Below, in pieces: positions 34,603 to 43,158 of a stretch of DNA of 64,000 nucleotides. Source of the stretch: Pseudonocardia endophytica (lineage in GTDB: Bacteria > Actinomycetota > Actinomycetes > Mycobacteriales > Pseudonocardiaceae). How positions within the stretch are numbered: position 1 is the first letter of the stretch; each line of letters begins with the position of its first letter. Location of the stretch: assembly GCF_004339565.1 (NCBI RefSeq), contig NZ_SMFZ01000001.1, positions 744,001-808,000 on the forward strand, given 5' to 3'. A model generated the notes under the pieces. The model was not told the DNA's origin, did no database searches, and saw nothing but the letters and a program-made list of their open reading frames with translations. The position numbers and the translations under genes are program-made.

Positions 34603-35214
34603 TTACCCCGCACCACCCGGTACCCGGGGGCGTCGTGCCAGGTAGACGAGTGCGGGCGGCAGGTTCGGCCAGACCGTGCGACTGGGCACGACCTCCTCGA
34701 ACGCCTCGCGCAGCCACCGGTGCTGGCGCCGGGCGGGAGGTGCCCAGCGTGACCACACGTAGGTGAACTGGGTGAACGCGCCGTCCGGGCGCAGCGACCC
34801 GGCGATCACGTCGGTCAGGCGCGGACCGGTCACCGGGTAGGCGGCCCACGGCAGTCCGGAGACGATCACGTCGGCGCCGCCCAGGCCGCGCTCGGCCAGC
34901 AGCGCAGGCAGCTCCGCGGCACCGGCCACCGCCACGTCGAGCTCGGGGTGGCGGCGCCCGAGCAGCGCCGCGAGGCGCGGGTTCAGCTCGACGGCCACGT
35001 GGTGCCCGCGCCCGTCGAGGCGCTCGGCGATCAGGTCGGTGAACGCGCCCGTCCCCGGCCCCAGCTCGACGACGACAGGGTCGCCGGTCAGCGGCAGCGG
35101 CGCGCAGACCATCCCGGCCAGCGCCCGCGAGCTCGGCGCCGGTGCGGCCGTGCGGGCCGGGTCGCGCAGGAACTCGCGGACGAACGCGGCGGTCCCCGAC
35201 TCGGTCGTGGTCAT
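34603..35214 (-). CDS. Class I SAM-dependent methyltransferase (PmtA/KsgA-like)
   Basis: A 203-residue methyltransferase. The SAM-binding motif VVELGPGTGAFTDLIAERL (motif I) is followed by the acidic VAVELNPRLAALL loop. The ADVIVSGLPWAAYP motif resembles phospholipid N-methyltransferase and rRNA adenine dimethyltransferase families (usually SGLPF or NLPY). Ends in SRTVWPNLPPALVYLARRP, typical of PmtA-like proteins. It lies 29 bp upstream of the helicase and may be cotranscribed. Lipid head-group methylation is possible, not demonstrated. Confidence 0.82.
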   Translation of the reverse strand: MTTTESGTAAFVREFLRDPARTAAPAPSSRALAGMVCAPLPLTGDPVVVELGPGTGAFTDLIAERLDGRGHHVAVELNPRLAALLGRRHPELDVAVAGAAELPALLAERGLGGADVIVSGLPWAAYPVTGPRLTDVIAGSLRPDGAFTQFTYVWSRWAPPARRQHRWLREAFEEVVPSRTVWPNLPPALVYLARRPRVPGGAG

Positions 35215-35323
35215 CGGTCCCCTTCCGGTGGAACGGAGCACCCACGCTCGCCGGACGGCCTGTCCGCCGGCCCACGCGGGGGTGAACGACACCGGTCGGT
35301 CGGGCGACGGAGAGAATGCCCGC

Positions 35324-36811
35324 GTGGACCTGGGGACCCGATGCGCGGCACTGCGCGCGGCACTGCGGGTGACCGCGTCGCTGGCCGTCCGGCCGGGAGC
35401 GCTGCTGCGGCGCGGCACCGGGCTCGTCGCCGAGCTCGGGACGATCGGTCTCGGCACCTCGACGGTCGCTCCGCACGGCGCCGACGGCCGGTTCGACGGG
35501 TGGTGGGACGACCCGGTCCGCAGGCGGGCCGTGCAGGCCTACCTCGCGACCACCGGGACGCTGTCCGGCCTGCTCGACGACGCCGCGCTCGACCCGGCCG
35601 ACGACGGCCGCCTGCGGGGGGCGCTCGCCGCGCTGGCCGACCTGGCCCGCCCGGGTGGTGCCGGGCCCGGCGCCGTGTCCCCCGGCCCGCAGACCGCGGA
35701 CCCCGATCCGGCCGGCCCGGTCCCGGGTCGCGACCTGGCGGCCACGCCGGGGGCGGTCGTGCTGCGCACGCCGGTGTTCGAGCTGATCCAGTACCTGCCG
35801 CGCACCGAGCGGGTGCACGACGTGCCGGTGCTCCTCGTGCCGCCGCTGGCCCACCGCTACTACCTCGCCGACCTCGCGCCGGGGCACTCGCTCGTCGAAC
35901 ACCTCGTCGGCGAGGGGCTGCAGGTGTTCGCGCTGTCCTGGTCGGACCCGGACGCGACCGACGGGCGTGACCTGGACACGCACGCGGCGGCCGTGCTGGA
36001 CGCCGTCGAGGCCGCCACGCGGGTCACCCGCTGCCCGCGGGTCGCGCTCGCCGGGCTGCGCACCGGCGGCCTGCTCTCCGCCGCCGTGCAGTGCCACCTG
36101 GCCGCGACCGGGCGCGACGACCGGATCGCGGCCGCCGTCTACCTCGGGACCGTGCTGGACCAGGGCTGGGCGCTGCCCGGGTTCCGGCCGGACCCGGTAC
36201 CGGCGGCCGGCGGCGTGCTGGACGGGGACGCGGCCGTCCGGTCGTGGTCCTGGCGCCGCGGCGGGGAGCAGGTCCGCCCGTTCGCCGTCGACCCGGCCGC
36301 GGCCGAGCGGGTGCCCCGTGGCCCGGTCCGGCGCGCGCTGCGGCACTGGGCGACCGACCTGCTGCACGTGCCGGCCGCGTTGCAGGCCGCCCTGCTCGCG
36401 CTCGCCACCGGCGACCCGGACGCGACCGTGCTCGGCACGCCCGTCGCGCCCGGCGGGCTGACCCGCGACGCCTACCTCGTGACGCCGGCCGACGACCCCG
36501 CCCAACCGTGGACGGCCGGGCTGCGGACCGCGCAGATGCTCGGTGGGGCGTGCCGGCTCGTGCGGGCCGACGGTGACCAGGCCGGAGCGCTCGTCGCACC
36601 GGACGGCTACGTGGCGGGTCCGGTCTCCGGCGACGGCGAGGCACCGGCCGGGTGGCAGGCCGCCGGCGAGCGCGTCGACGGGTCGTGGTGGCCGGACCTG
36701 GTGGCGTGGCTCACCGAGCGGGCCGGGCCGCAGCGCGAGGCCCCTCCGGAGCTGGGCGGGCGCCGGATGTATCCCGTCCACCCCGCACCGGGGATCTACC
36801 TGGGCGGATGA
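35324..36811 (+). CDS. PHA-synthase-like alpha/beta protein lacking catalytic Cys and His
   Basis: A 495-residue PhaC homologue. The N-terminal PhaC-type segment is VFELIQYLPRTERVHDVPVLLVPPLAHRYY (compare LVELIQYEP in the other copy) and the elbow region aligns with GLCLGG of the active synthase. Here the elbow reads AGLRTGG, so the nucleophile is Arg246 (CGC, one base from TGC). The Asp of the triad is kept (D391 in ADDPAQPW), but the His position (SGHIAG) is Asp418 in DGDQAG. It cannot work as a normal PHA synthase. Start GTG with GGAGAGA upstream. A PHA-depolymerase-like gene follows. Confidence 0.85.
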   Translation: MDLGTRCAALRAALRVTASLAVRPGALLRRGTGLVAELGTIGLGTSTVAPHGADGRFDGWWDDPVRRRAVQAYLATTGTLSGLLDDAALDPADDGRLRGALAALADLARPGGAGPGAVSPGPQTADPDPAGPVPGRDLAATPGAVVLRTPVFELIQYLPRTERVHDVPVLLVPPLAHRYYLADLAPGHSLVEHLVGEGLQVFALSWSDPDATDGRDLDTHAAAVLDAVEAATRVTRCPRVALAGLRTGGLLSAAVQCHLAATGRDDRIAAAVYLGTVLDQGWALPGFRPDPVPAAGGVLDGDAAVRSWSWRRGGEQVRPFAVDPAAAERVPRGPVRRALRHWATDLLHVPAALQAALLALATGDPDATVLGTPVAPGGLTRDAYLVTPADDPAQPWTAGLRTAQMLGGACRLVRADGDQAGALVAPDGYVAGPVSGDGEAPAGWQAAGERVDGSWWPDLVAWLTERAGPQREAPPELGGRRMYPVHPAPGIYLGG

Positions 36812-36880
36812 CGCCCGAGGAGCCCACGGCGGATCCGCGGCGAACATCACCTTCGTCCCACGTGGACCGGCCCCGTCGAC

Positions 36881-36894
36881 TACCGTTGCCCTCG
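36881..36894 (+). promoter_or_regulatory. -10 element of a leaderless promoter for the PhaZ-like gene
   Basis: TACCGT at 36881-36886 lies 8 nt before ATG 36895. The region 36808-36894, although open in the same frame from an ATGA overlap, uses codons rare here (ACA, TCA, CCT, CTA), which favours the internal start. Confidence 0.55.
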
Positions 36895-37737
36895 ATGGCC
36901 GCACCCGCCGAACGCCCGGACACCCCGACCGTCGAGAACCACGACCTGGTCGTCGGGGGCCGCACGCTCCGCGTCGTGGTCCGTCCCGCGTCCGGGCCGG
37001 GCCCGCGCCGCACGCCGCTGCTCATGTGCAACGGCATCGGCGCCGCGACCGACGTCCTCGACCCGCTCGTCGACGCCCTGCCGCGCAACCTGGACGTGAT
37101 CCGCTTCGACCCGCCCGGCATCGGTGCGTCCGAGCTGCCGACCGTGCCGTACCACCTGACCTGGTTCGCGCACCGGATCGGCCAGGTGCTGACGCGCCTG
37201 GGCCTGCGCGAGGTCGACGTGTTCGGCTTCTCATGGGGCGGCATGCTGGCCCAGCAGATCGCGCTGTCCCGGCGCCGCCGGGTCCGCAGGCTCGTGCTGG
37301 CCGCGACCGGCACCGGCAACCTGATGATCCCGGCCGGACCGAGCGTGTTCGGCGCGATGGCGACGCCCCGGCGCCACCAGGACCCCGAGTTCGCCCGCTC
37401 CGTCGCGGACAGGCTCTACGGCGGCACGATGCGCGAGCACCCGGAACGCGCCGCCCAGGTGCTCGGCTCCGGCACGCGCCGCGGCCTGATGCGCGGCTAC
37501 TACTTCCAGATGCTCGCGCTCACCGGCTGGTCGAGCCTGCCGCTGCTGCCGGCGATCTCGGCGCCGACGCTGATCCTGGCCGGCAACGACGACCCGATGA
37601 TCCCGGCCGGGAACGCGCACCTGATGCACAAGGGCATCCGGAACTCGACGCTGGAGCTCTACGACGGCGGTCACCTGGACCTGCTCGTCGACCCGGAGTA
37701 CTTCGGCGGCGTGATCGACCGGTTCCTGACCGGATGA
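36895..37737 (+). CDS. phaZ: Intracellular poly(3-hydroxyalkanoate) depolymerase-like alpha/beta hydrolase
   Basis: A 280-residue alpha/beta hydrolase. The elbow GFSWGGMLAQQIAL carries the nucleophile Ser, the Asp is in LAGNDDPMIP, and the His in DGGHLDLL. LLMCNGIGAATDVLDPLVDAL and FDPPGIGAS match mcl-PHA depolymerase PhaZ of pseudomonads and its actinobacterial relatives. It lies downstream of the inactive PhaC paralogue and overlaps the GNAT gene (ATGA). An alternative ATG at 36808 would couple translation to the upstream gene. Confidence 0.82.
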   Translation: MAAPAERPDTPTVENHDLVVGGRTLRVVVRPASGPGPRRTPLLMCNGIGAATDVLDPLVDALPRNLDVIRFDPPGIGASELPTVPYHLTWFAHRIGQVLTRLGLREVDVFGFSWGGMLAQQIALSRRRRVRRLVLAATGTGNLMIPAGPSVFGAMATPRRHQDPEFARSVADRLYGGTMREHPERAAQVLGSGTRRGLMRGYYFQMLALTGWSSLPLLPAISAPTLILAGNDDPMIPAGNAHLMHKGIRNSTLELYDGGHLDLLVDPEYFGGVIDRFLTG

Positions 37738-38222
37738 CCGCGGGCGGCCCGGTCGAGTTCCACCCGACCGGCGCCGAGGATGCCGACGTCGTCCTGGCCA
37801 TGGAGGCGGACCCGGACACGCGTCCCTGGCTGGGCGAGTCGTCCCGAGCGTGGCACACGGCGGACGGCGTCGAGCACCTGCTCGCCCACCGGGACGGCGT
37901 ACTCGTCGGCTTCGTCGTGCTGGCCGGTCCGCGCGGCACGGAGACCGGGACCGAGCTGCGACGGATCGTGGTTGCCGCCGAGCACCGCGGCCGCGGGCAC
38001 GGGCGGGCGATGCTGCGCGCGGTTCTGGCCCACGTACCGACCGGGCGCGTCTGGCTCGACGTCAAGCCGGGCAACGAGCGCGCGCTCGCCCTCTACGCCG
38101 GCGAGGGCTTCGTCGTGGAACGCGAGCTGCCGGCCGACCCGAGGAACCCGGACGGGCCGGTCGCGCTGCTGGTGCTGGCCCGCGAGGTCTACTCGGCCGG
38201 CTCGTCCGGAAGTCCCTCGTAG
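37734..38222 (+). CDS. GNAT family N-acetyltransferase
   Basis: A 162-residue acetyltransferase. The acetyl-CoA loop RRIVVAAEHRGRGHGRAMLRA (motif A, RxxGxG/A) and the C-terminal NERALALYAGEGFVVERE motif B are present. It overlaps the PhaZ-like gene by ATGA, and its last 34 bp overlap the end of the convergent DUF3039 gene. Acceptor substrate unknown. Confidence 0.88.
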   Translation: MTAGGPVEFHPTGAEDADVVLAMEADPDTRPWLGESSRAWHTADGVEHLLAHRDGVLVGFVVLAGPRGTETGTELRRIVVAAEHRGRGHGRAMLRAVLAHVPTGRVWLDVKPGNERALALYAGEGFVVERELPADPRNPDGPVALLVLAREVYSAGSSGSPS

Positions 38223-38437
38223 ATCTTCTTGCAGTCGGGGCAGACCGGCGACCCCGGCTTGGGCGACTTCGTCACCGAGAACGTGAAGCCGCACAGCGCC
38301 ACCACCATGTTGCCCAGGACCGCGCTCTCGGCGATCTTGGACTTCCGCACGTAGTGGAACATGTCCGGCGTGTCGTCGCCGGTGGACTCGTCGCTCTCCG
38401 GCCGGGTGTCGACCTCGGGCAGCGTCTGGGTGGACAT
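38189..38437 (-). CDS. DUF3039 domain protein
   Basis: An 82-residue protein typical of actinobacteria: acidic N-terminus, then MFHYVRKSKIAESAVLGNMVVALCG and a terminal VCPDCKKIYEGL segment, with a CxxC and one upstream Cys suggesting a zinc site. It starts at ATG 38437. Its stop codon lies inside the 3' end of the convergent GNAT gene. Function unknown. Confidence 0.88.
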   Translation of the reverse strand: MSTQTLPEVDTRPESDESTGDDTPDMFHYVRKSKIAESAVLGNMVVALCGFTFSVTKSPKPGSPVCPDCKKIYEGLPDEPAE

Positions 38438-38454
38438 GGTCACAGTCTGCCAGG

Positions 38455-38769
38455 TCAGCTCTCGATGACCGGGTGGTCCTTCGCCTCGATCGCCTTGTGG
38501 TCGGACCTGTACCGGTTCGGCTTCTCCGCCTTGCGCGGCAGCCGGTCGTTGGCGACCAGGACCGCCATCCACGGCAGCGGGATCGAGATCACCAGCAGCG
38601 TCACCGCCAGCCACGGGATCTGGTAGCAGGCGGCGGCCGCGATCATGCACGGGATCCGCATCCCCATCATGACCTTGTACCGCCGCTTGCGGACCGCGAG
38701 CTCCTCTTCGTAGGACACCTGTGCATCGGTGATGAGCACGGGATCCTGCTCGCGCCGCTGGTCCGACAC
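38455..38769 (-). CDS. DUF3099 family membrane protein
   Basis: A 104-residue protein with two hydrophobic helices (MRIPCMIAAAACYQIPWLAVTLLVISI and a following short segment) and a basic C-terminal tail. The ITDAQVSYEEELAVRKRRYK N-terminus is the DUF3099 hallmark. GTG 38769 has GGAGGAGG upstream. It lies 17 bp upstream of the DUF3039 gene; the two are often neighbours in actinobacteria. Function unknown. Confidence 0.88.
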   Translation of the reverse strand: MSDQRREQDPVLITDAQVSYEEELAVRKRRYKVMMGMRIPCMIAAAACYQIPWLAVTLLVISIPLPWMAVLVANDRLPRKAEKPNRYRSDHKAIEAKDHPVIES

Positions 38770-38851
38770 TGGCGACCACCTCCTCCCCCATCGTGTCACC
38801 GTGCATGGTTCGGCGCGCAGTGACCGGACGGTTCGATCGCAGGGAAATCGC

Positions 38852-40033
38852 TCAGAGGTCGGGCGGACCGCCGAGCAGCGGCTCGTCCAAGGACCGGACC
38901 TCGTGCGTGGGCAGGCCACCGGGGTGCTCGCTGCGCACCCGGTCCAGCGCGTCCAGCGCGATGCCGAGGTGCTGCCGCTTGGACGCCTCGTAGAACGCCC
39001 TGGCGCCCCCGGCGAGCTTCGGCGACGCGTGCAACGGCTTGTCCGACACGCAGAGCAGCGTCGCGTTCGGGATCCGGTAGCGGAACCCGTTCGCCGCGAT
39101 CGTCGCGGACTCCATGTCCACCGCGACCGCCCGCGCCGCCCGCATCCGGGCCAGCGTCGCGGACTGGTTGAGCTCCCAGTCCCGGTTGTCGGTGGTGTGC
39201 ACCACACCGAGCCGGTACGTCGCCCCCGCCGACTCCAGCGCGGCCAGAAGGTAGGTGTTGAGCCGGTGGTTCGGGATCACCGGGACGTCCGCGCCGAGCA
39301 CCTCGTCGAGCACGTGGTCGGCGCGCTGGTAGGCGGTGGCCAGCACGAAGTCGCCGAGCTCCTGGTGGTTCCGCAGGCCGCCGCAGTGGCCGATCATCAC
39401 CATCGCGTCCGGCCGCAGCACGGCGACGTGGTCGGTGATCGTCTTCGCGTTGGCCGGGCCCACGCCGATGTTCACCAGCGAGACGCCGTCCCCGTCCGCG
39501 CGGCGGTGGTGGAACGCCGGCATCTGCACGCCGTCGCGGTCCGGGCCCTCGCAGTCTCCGAACCGTTCCCGGAACGCCTCGACGTGCATGGCGTAGTTCG
39601 TGAACAGCACGTTCCGCCCGAACGACTCGGCGGGCGTGCCGGTGTAGTGCGAGAGCCGGTTCAGCGAGAGTGCCATCCGCTCCGGGCCGAACAGGAACAG
39701 CTTCTTCGTGCGCAGGTCGAACCGGTCCTCGTCGAGCGCGTCGAAGAACGCCGGGTCGTCGAACGCGACGGCGCGCCGCGAGGCCCGTACTGACGCGGTC
39801 GCCCCGGCCCGCACCAGCGACGCCAGCTCGCGGTGCAGGTAGCGGCGGATCGCCTGCGGGCGGGCGAACTCCCCGGTGATCCGCGGGTTGTAGTCCGACC
39901 ACGGGCGATGGACGTCGACGGCCGGGTACCAGCCCGCGTCGTCGATCTCCTCCATGGCGTCGAGCAGCGTGGAGACCGCGGCGTCCACGTCGGGGGCCGA
40001 CGCCGGACCCGCGGCGACGGCCGTGTCGCTCAT
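38852..40033 (-). CDS. amn: AMP nucleosidase
   Basis: A 393-residue protein. Amn hydrolyses AMP to adenine and ribose 5-phosphate. The N-terminal AMP_N domain (HRPWSDYNPRITGEFARPQ) and the C-terminal nucleosidase domain (VNIGVGPANAKTITDHVAVLRP, VMIGHCGGLR and AVDMESATIAANGFRY) are both present; the catalytic Asp region is VSDKPLHA. Length is slightly below the E. coli enzyme (484). The ATG overlaps the stop of the ArsR gene (ATGA), so the two are cotranscribed, an unusual pairing. Confidence 0.93.
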   Translation of the reverse strand: MSDTAVAAGPASAPDVDAAVSTLLDAMEEIDDAGWYPAVDVHRPWSDYNPRITGEFARPQAIRRYLHRELASLVRAGATASVRASRRAVAFDDPAFFDALDEDRFDLRTKKLFLFGPERMALSLNRLSHYTGTPAESFGRNVLFTNYAMHVEAFRERFGDCEGPDRDGVQMPAFHHRRADGDGVSLVNIGVGPANAKTITDHVAVLRPDAMVMIGHCGGLRNHQELGDFVLATAYQRADHVLDEVLGADVPVIPNHRLNTYLLAALESAGATYRLGVVHTTDNRDWELNQSATLARMRAARAVAVDMESATIAANGFRYRIPNATLLCVSDKPLHASPKLAGGARAFYEASKRQHLGIALDALDRVRSEHPGGLPTHEVRSLDEPLLGGPPDL

Positions 40034-40440
40034 GCCGTCTCGGGCTCGTCGGGGTGGCCGTCGGCGTGCAGCGGGCCGACCGAGACGGCGTCCGCGGAGA
40101 CCACCTCGAGCAGGCGCCGCGGCAGGCCGTCGGCCAGGCGGTACCTGACCAGCCGGCCCTGGCGGTGCGCGGTGACCATCTGGTGGGCCCGCAGCAGCCG
40201 CAGCGCGTGCGAGACGGCGCTGTCACTCATCCCGACGGCGACGGCGAGGTCGGACACGCACAGGTCGCCCGCGTGCTGGAGCGCGAGCAGGATCGACAGG
40301 CGGTTGACCTCGCCGAGCACGTCGAGCACCTCGGCGGCACGGCCCAGCCGGTCGCCGTCGGCCAGTACGGCGACGGCGTCGCAGACCTGGTCCGGGTCGA
40401 TCACACGAGCGCCGTTGAGAGCCTCCGGGACCTTGTGCAC
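40030..40440 (-). CDS. ArsR/SmtB family metal-responsive regulator
   Basis: A 136-residue winged-helix repressor. EVNRLSILLALQHAGDLCVSDLAVAVGMSDSAVSHALRLLRAHQMV is the canonical ArsR recognition region. Possible metal ligands are the Cys in DLCVSD and the C-terminal LHADGHPDE tail, reminiscent of the His-rich tails of NmtR-like sensors. GTG 40440 has both AGGAG and a TAGCAT -10 at 7-nt spacing. Being first in the operon with amn, it probably regulates itself and AMP nucleosidase. The metal is unknown. Confidence 0.88.
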   Translation of the reverse strand: MHKVPEALNGARVIDPDQVCDAVAVLADGDRLGRAAEVLDVLGEVNRLSILLALQHAGDLCVSDLAVAVGMSDSAVSHALRLLRAHQMVTAHRQGRLVRYRLADGLPRRLLEVVSADAVSVGPLHADGHPDEPETA

Positions 40441-40461
40441 GCTCCTGATGCTAGACCGCGA

Positions 40462-41040
40462 TCAGCCGGCGGCGGCCTTCGCCGCGGCCTTCGCTGCCTT
40501 CTTCGTGCTGCGGACCTCCTGGAGCGTGACGTCGTCGACGACGTCGGCGGCCGACAGCCGGGTGTTCGCCTTCCCGTAGTCACCGGCCGCCTTGCGCCAG
40601 CCGTACGGCGTGACGCCGTACTGCTTGCCCAGCAGCGCGACGAAGATCTTCGCCTTCTGCTCGCCATAACCGGGCAGCGCCTTGAGCCTGCGCAGCACCT
40701 CGGCGCCGGTCGGCTCGTCCCGCGTCCAGATCGCCGCGGCGTCGCCGTCGTAGGTCTCGACGAGGTACCGGCAGAGCGCCTGCACCCGCTTGGCCATCGA
40801 CCCGCCGTAGCGGTGGATCGCGGGCGGGGTGGTGGCGAGCGTCGCGAACGCCTCCGGGTCGTAGTCGGCGATGGTGTGCGCGTCCAGGCCGCCGAGGCGC
40901 TCGTAGAGCTTCTGCGGGCCCTTGAACGCGATCTCCATCTGGATCTGCTGGTCGAGCAGCATCCCGATCAGCAGGGCGAGCGGCTCCCGCTCGAGCAGCG
41001 CGTCCGCCTCGGGATCCTGGGCGATGCAGATGCCGGTCAT
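40462..41040 (-). CDS. HhH-GPD type base-excision repair family protein
   Basis: A 192-residue protein of the actinobacterial HhH-GPD family. ALLIGMLLDQQIQMEIAFKGP and LKALPGYGEQKAKIFVALLGKQYG contain the helix-hairpin-helix. The last about 15 residues are an Ala/Lys repeat (KKAAKAAAKAAAG), a likely nucleic-acid-binding tail. No Fe-S cysteines follow, unlike endonuclease III. Divergent from the methyltransferase gene by 31 bp. Glycosylase substrate unknown. Confidence 0.85.
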   Translation of the reverse strand: MTGICIAQDPEADALLEREPLALLIGMLLDQQIQMEIAFKGPQKLYERLGGLDAHTIADYDPEAFATLATTPPAIHRYGGSMAKRVQALCRYLVETYDGDAAAIWTRDEPTGAEVLRRLKALPGYGEQKAKIFVALLGKQYGVTPYGWRKAAGDYGKANTRLSAADVVDDVTLQEVRSTKKAAKAAAKAAAG

Positions 41041-41071
41041 GGCGCACAGGATGGCACGGGATGATGGGCAG

Positions 41072-42598
41072 GTGCTCCCCCATCTCGACCCGGCCGACGT
41101 CGAGCGCGTCCGCGGCTGCTTCACCGACGCCGGCTACACCCCGGACGGCGTCCGCGCCCTGCTCGGCCGCTCCGCGCACGACGCGCTGACCCGCGGCGAG
41201 CCGGAGCCGGCCGCCCGCGCCAGCCGCGACGGCGGTGAGCTCGGCACGCTCGTGCGACTGTTCCTGCTCGACGGGTGCGAGCCGGAGCCCGCGGTCACCG
41301 CCGCGCTCGGCGACCTGGACCCGTTGCTAGCCGGACGGATCGTGCGGCGCACCCCGGACGGGATCGTGGCCGGGCTGGACGTGCGGCCCTACGGCGAGGC
41401 GGGCGGCGACGACCCCGGCTCCCCCGACGACGCGAACTGGTGGGTCGTGTCCGATCTGGACTCCCCGGCGTCGAGACAGGACAGGGAGCACGTGACCGGC
41501 GTCGGCGGCGCGTCGCTGTCGCTGGCCGCGGCGACGGTACGGCGACCGGTGGCGTCACTCCTGGACCTCGGCACCGGCTGCGGGGTGCAGGCGCTGCACG
41601 CGTCCCGGCACGCCGCCCGCGTGGTCGGCACCGACCTCGCACCACGGGCGCTGGCGCTGGCCCGGCTGTCCTGCGAGCTCTCCGGGGTGCCCGTCGAGCT
41701 GCGCGAGGGGCCGTGGCTGGAGCCGGTGGCCGGCGAGCGCTTCGACCAGATCGTGTCCAACCCGCCGTTCGTACCCGGACCGGCGCGCGTCGACTACGTC
41801 TACCGCGACTCCGGGCAGGCGGGCGACTCGGCGCTCGCCGCACTGGTCGCCGACCTGCCGGAGCTGCTCAACCCGGGCGGGATCGCGCAGCTGCTCGGCT
41901 CGTGGCTGAACGTCCGCGGCGAGAACTGGCCGGACCGGGTGCGCGCGTGGATCCCGGACGGCTGTGACGCGTGGATCCTGCAGCGCGAGGCCGTCGACCC
42001 GGCGATGCACGTCGGGACCTGGCAGCGCGACGCCGGGCTGGTCCCGTCGTCGCGGTCGGCCCGCGCGCAGGCCACGACGTGGCTGGACTGGATGGACGCC
42101 GAACGCGTCGAGGGCGTCGGGTTCGGTTTCCTGCTGCTGCGCCGCCACCACCGGGCCGATCTCGCGCCCCGGATCGTGGTGGAGGACCTGCCGGGCGAGC
42201 TGACCGACGGCCTCGGCCCGGAGATGGCGGGCTGGCTGGACCGGACCACCTGGCTGCGCGCGCACGAGAGCGACGCGGACCTGCTCGCGGCGACGCTGCG
42301 ACTCGCGCCCGAGGTGATCCTGGAGCGCGCGTCCGGCGTCGGGGAACAGGGCTGGTCGGAGCTCTCGACGACGGTGCGCCGGTGGGGCACGCCGTCCTGG
42401 GAGCACGAGGTCGACGACGTCGCGGCGTCCCTGCTCGCGGGGTGCCGCGGTGACCTGCCGCTGTCCGAGCTGGTGGAGCTGCTCGCCGTCGCGCACGACC
42501 GGCCGGTGGACGCACTCGTGTCCGGCACGCTGGACCCGGTGCGTGAGCTGGTCCGGCACGGGCTGCTCGTCCCGGCCGACGGGTGGGACCCCGCATGA
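41072..42598 (+). CDS. Class I methyltransferase with DUF7059-like N-terminal domain
   Basis: A 508-residue protein. The middle carries the SAM motif LLDLGTGCGVQALHAS and the amine-methylase signature VSNPPFVPGP (NPPF/Y group, as in PrmC, RsmC and HemK), so an amino, RNA or glutamine N-methyltransferase activity is likely. The N-terminal 130 and C-terminal 150 residues are additional helical domains typical of the actinobacterial group. GTG 41072 is used; ATG 41051 is in frame and possible. The stop overlaps the dtd start (ATGA). Confidence 0.82.
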   Translation: MLPHLDPADVERVRGCFTDAGYTPDGVRALLGRSAHDALTRGEPEPAARASRDGGELGTLVRLFLLDGCEPEPAVTAALGDLDPLLAGRIVRRTPDGIVAGLDVRPYGEAGGDDPGSPDDANWWVVSDLDSPASRQDREHVTGVGGASLSLAAATVRRPVASLLDLGTGCGVQALHASRHAARVVGTDLAPRALALARLSCELSGVPVELREGPWLEPVAGERFDQIVSNPPFVPGPARVDYVYRDSGQAGDSALAALVADLPELLNPGGIAQLLGSWLNVRGENWPDRVRAWIPDGCDAWILQREAVDPAMHVGTWQRDAGLVPSSRSARAQATTWLDWMDAERVEGVGFGFLLLRRHHRADLAPRIVVEDLPGELTDGLGPEMAGWLDRTTWLRAHESDADLLAATLRLAPEVILERASGVGEQGWSELSTTVRRWGTPSWEHEVDDVAASLLAGCRGDLPLSELVELLAVAHDRPVDALVSGTLDPVRELVRHGLLVPADGWDPA

Positions 42599-43044
42599 GG
42601 GCGGTCGCCGCGCGGGTGCGGCGGGCATCGGTGACGGTGAGCCGCGACGACGGGTCGCGCGACGTCACCGGTGCGATCGGCGAGGGCCTGCTGGTGCTGC
42701 TCGGCGTGCACCGCGACGACGTGGACGGCACGGCCGCGGCGAAGGCGGACACGATGGCGCGCAAGCTCCACGAGCTGCGGTTGCTGCGGGACGAACGCTC
42801 GTGCGCCGAGGCGGGCGCTCCGCTGCTGGTCGTCAGCCAGTTCACGCTCTACGGCGACGTCCGCAAGGGCCGCCGCCCCTCGTGGTCGGCCGCCGCCCGC
42901 CCGGAGGACGCCGCACCCGTCGTCGACCAGGTGGTGGCACGTCTGCGCGAGCGCGGAGCCACGGTGGAGACCGGCGAGTTCGGCGCCATGATGGAGGTCG
43001 AGTCGGTCAACGACGGCCCGTTCACGGTGCTCGTCGAGGTGTGA
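42595..43044 (+). CDS. dtd: D-aminoacyl-tRNA deacylase
   Basis: Removes D-amino acids (and glycine mischarged on tRNA-Ala) from tRNAs. The 149-residue protein has the standard length and both active-site motifs: SQFTLYGDVRKGRRPS and, near the C-terminus, NDGPFT, the cross-subunit Gly-Pro motif with its cis-Gly-Pro. It is translationally coupled to the upstream methyltransferase. Confidence 0.95.
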   Translation: MRAVAARVRRASVTVSRDDGSRDVTGAIGEGLLVLLGVHRDDVDGTAAAKADTMARKLHELRLLRDERSCAEAGAPLLVVSQFTLYGDVRKGRRPSWSAAARPEDAAPVVDQVVARLRERGATVETGEFGAMMEVESVNDGPFTVLVEV

Positions 43045-43051
43045 CACGCGC

Positions 43052-43107
43052 CGAGATGCGGCTCACCGGGCTCCGATGATCGACGAATCCCGCTGCACCG
43101 CATCTCG
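43052..43107. repeat. Intergenic inverted repeat after dtd
   Basis: CGAGATGCGG (43052-43061) pairs exactly with CCGCATCTCG (43098-43107) across a 36-nt loop, beginning 7 nt after the dtd stop. It shares GAGATG/CATCTC arms with the inverted repeat at 22971-23025, so it may belong to a dispersed family as well as act as a terminator. Confidence 0.6.
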
Positions 43108-43158
43108 ACGGGCTCCGGCGCCTCGGACGTCGGGCGGCCGGCGTGTCCCGGCGGCGAT

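Noticed and set aside
34574..36904. Extension of the helicase frame to a 1354-residue protein
   Set aside because: The extra N-terminal residues are antisense to the methyltransferase-PHA region, have shadow composition, and a leaderless promoter and helicase homology place the start at 34573.
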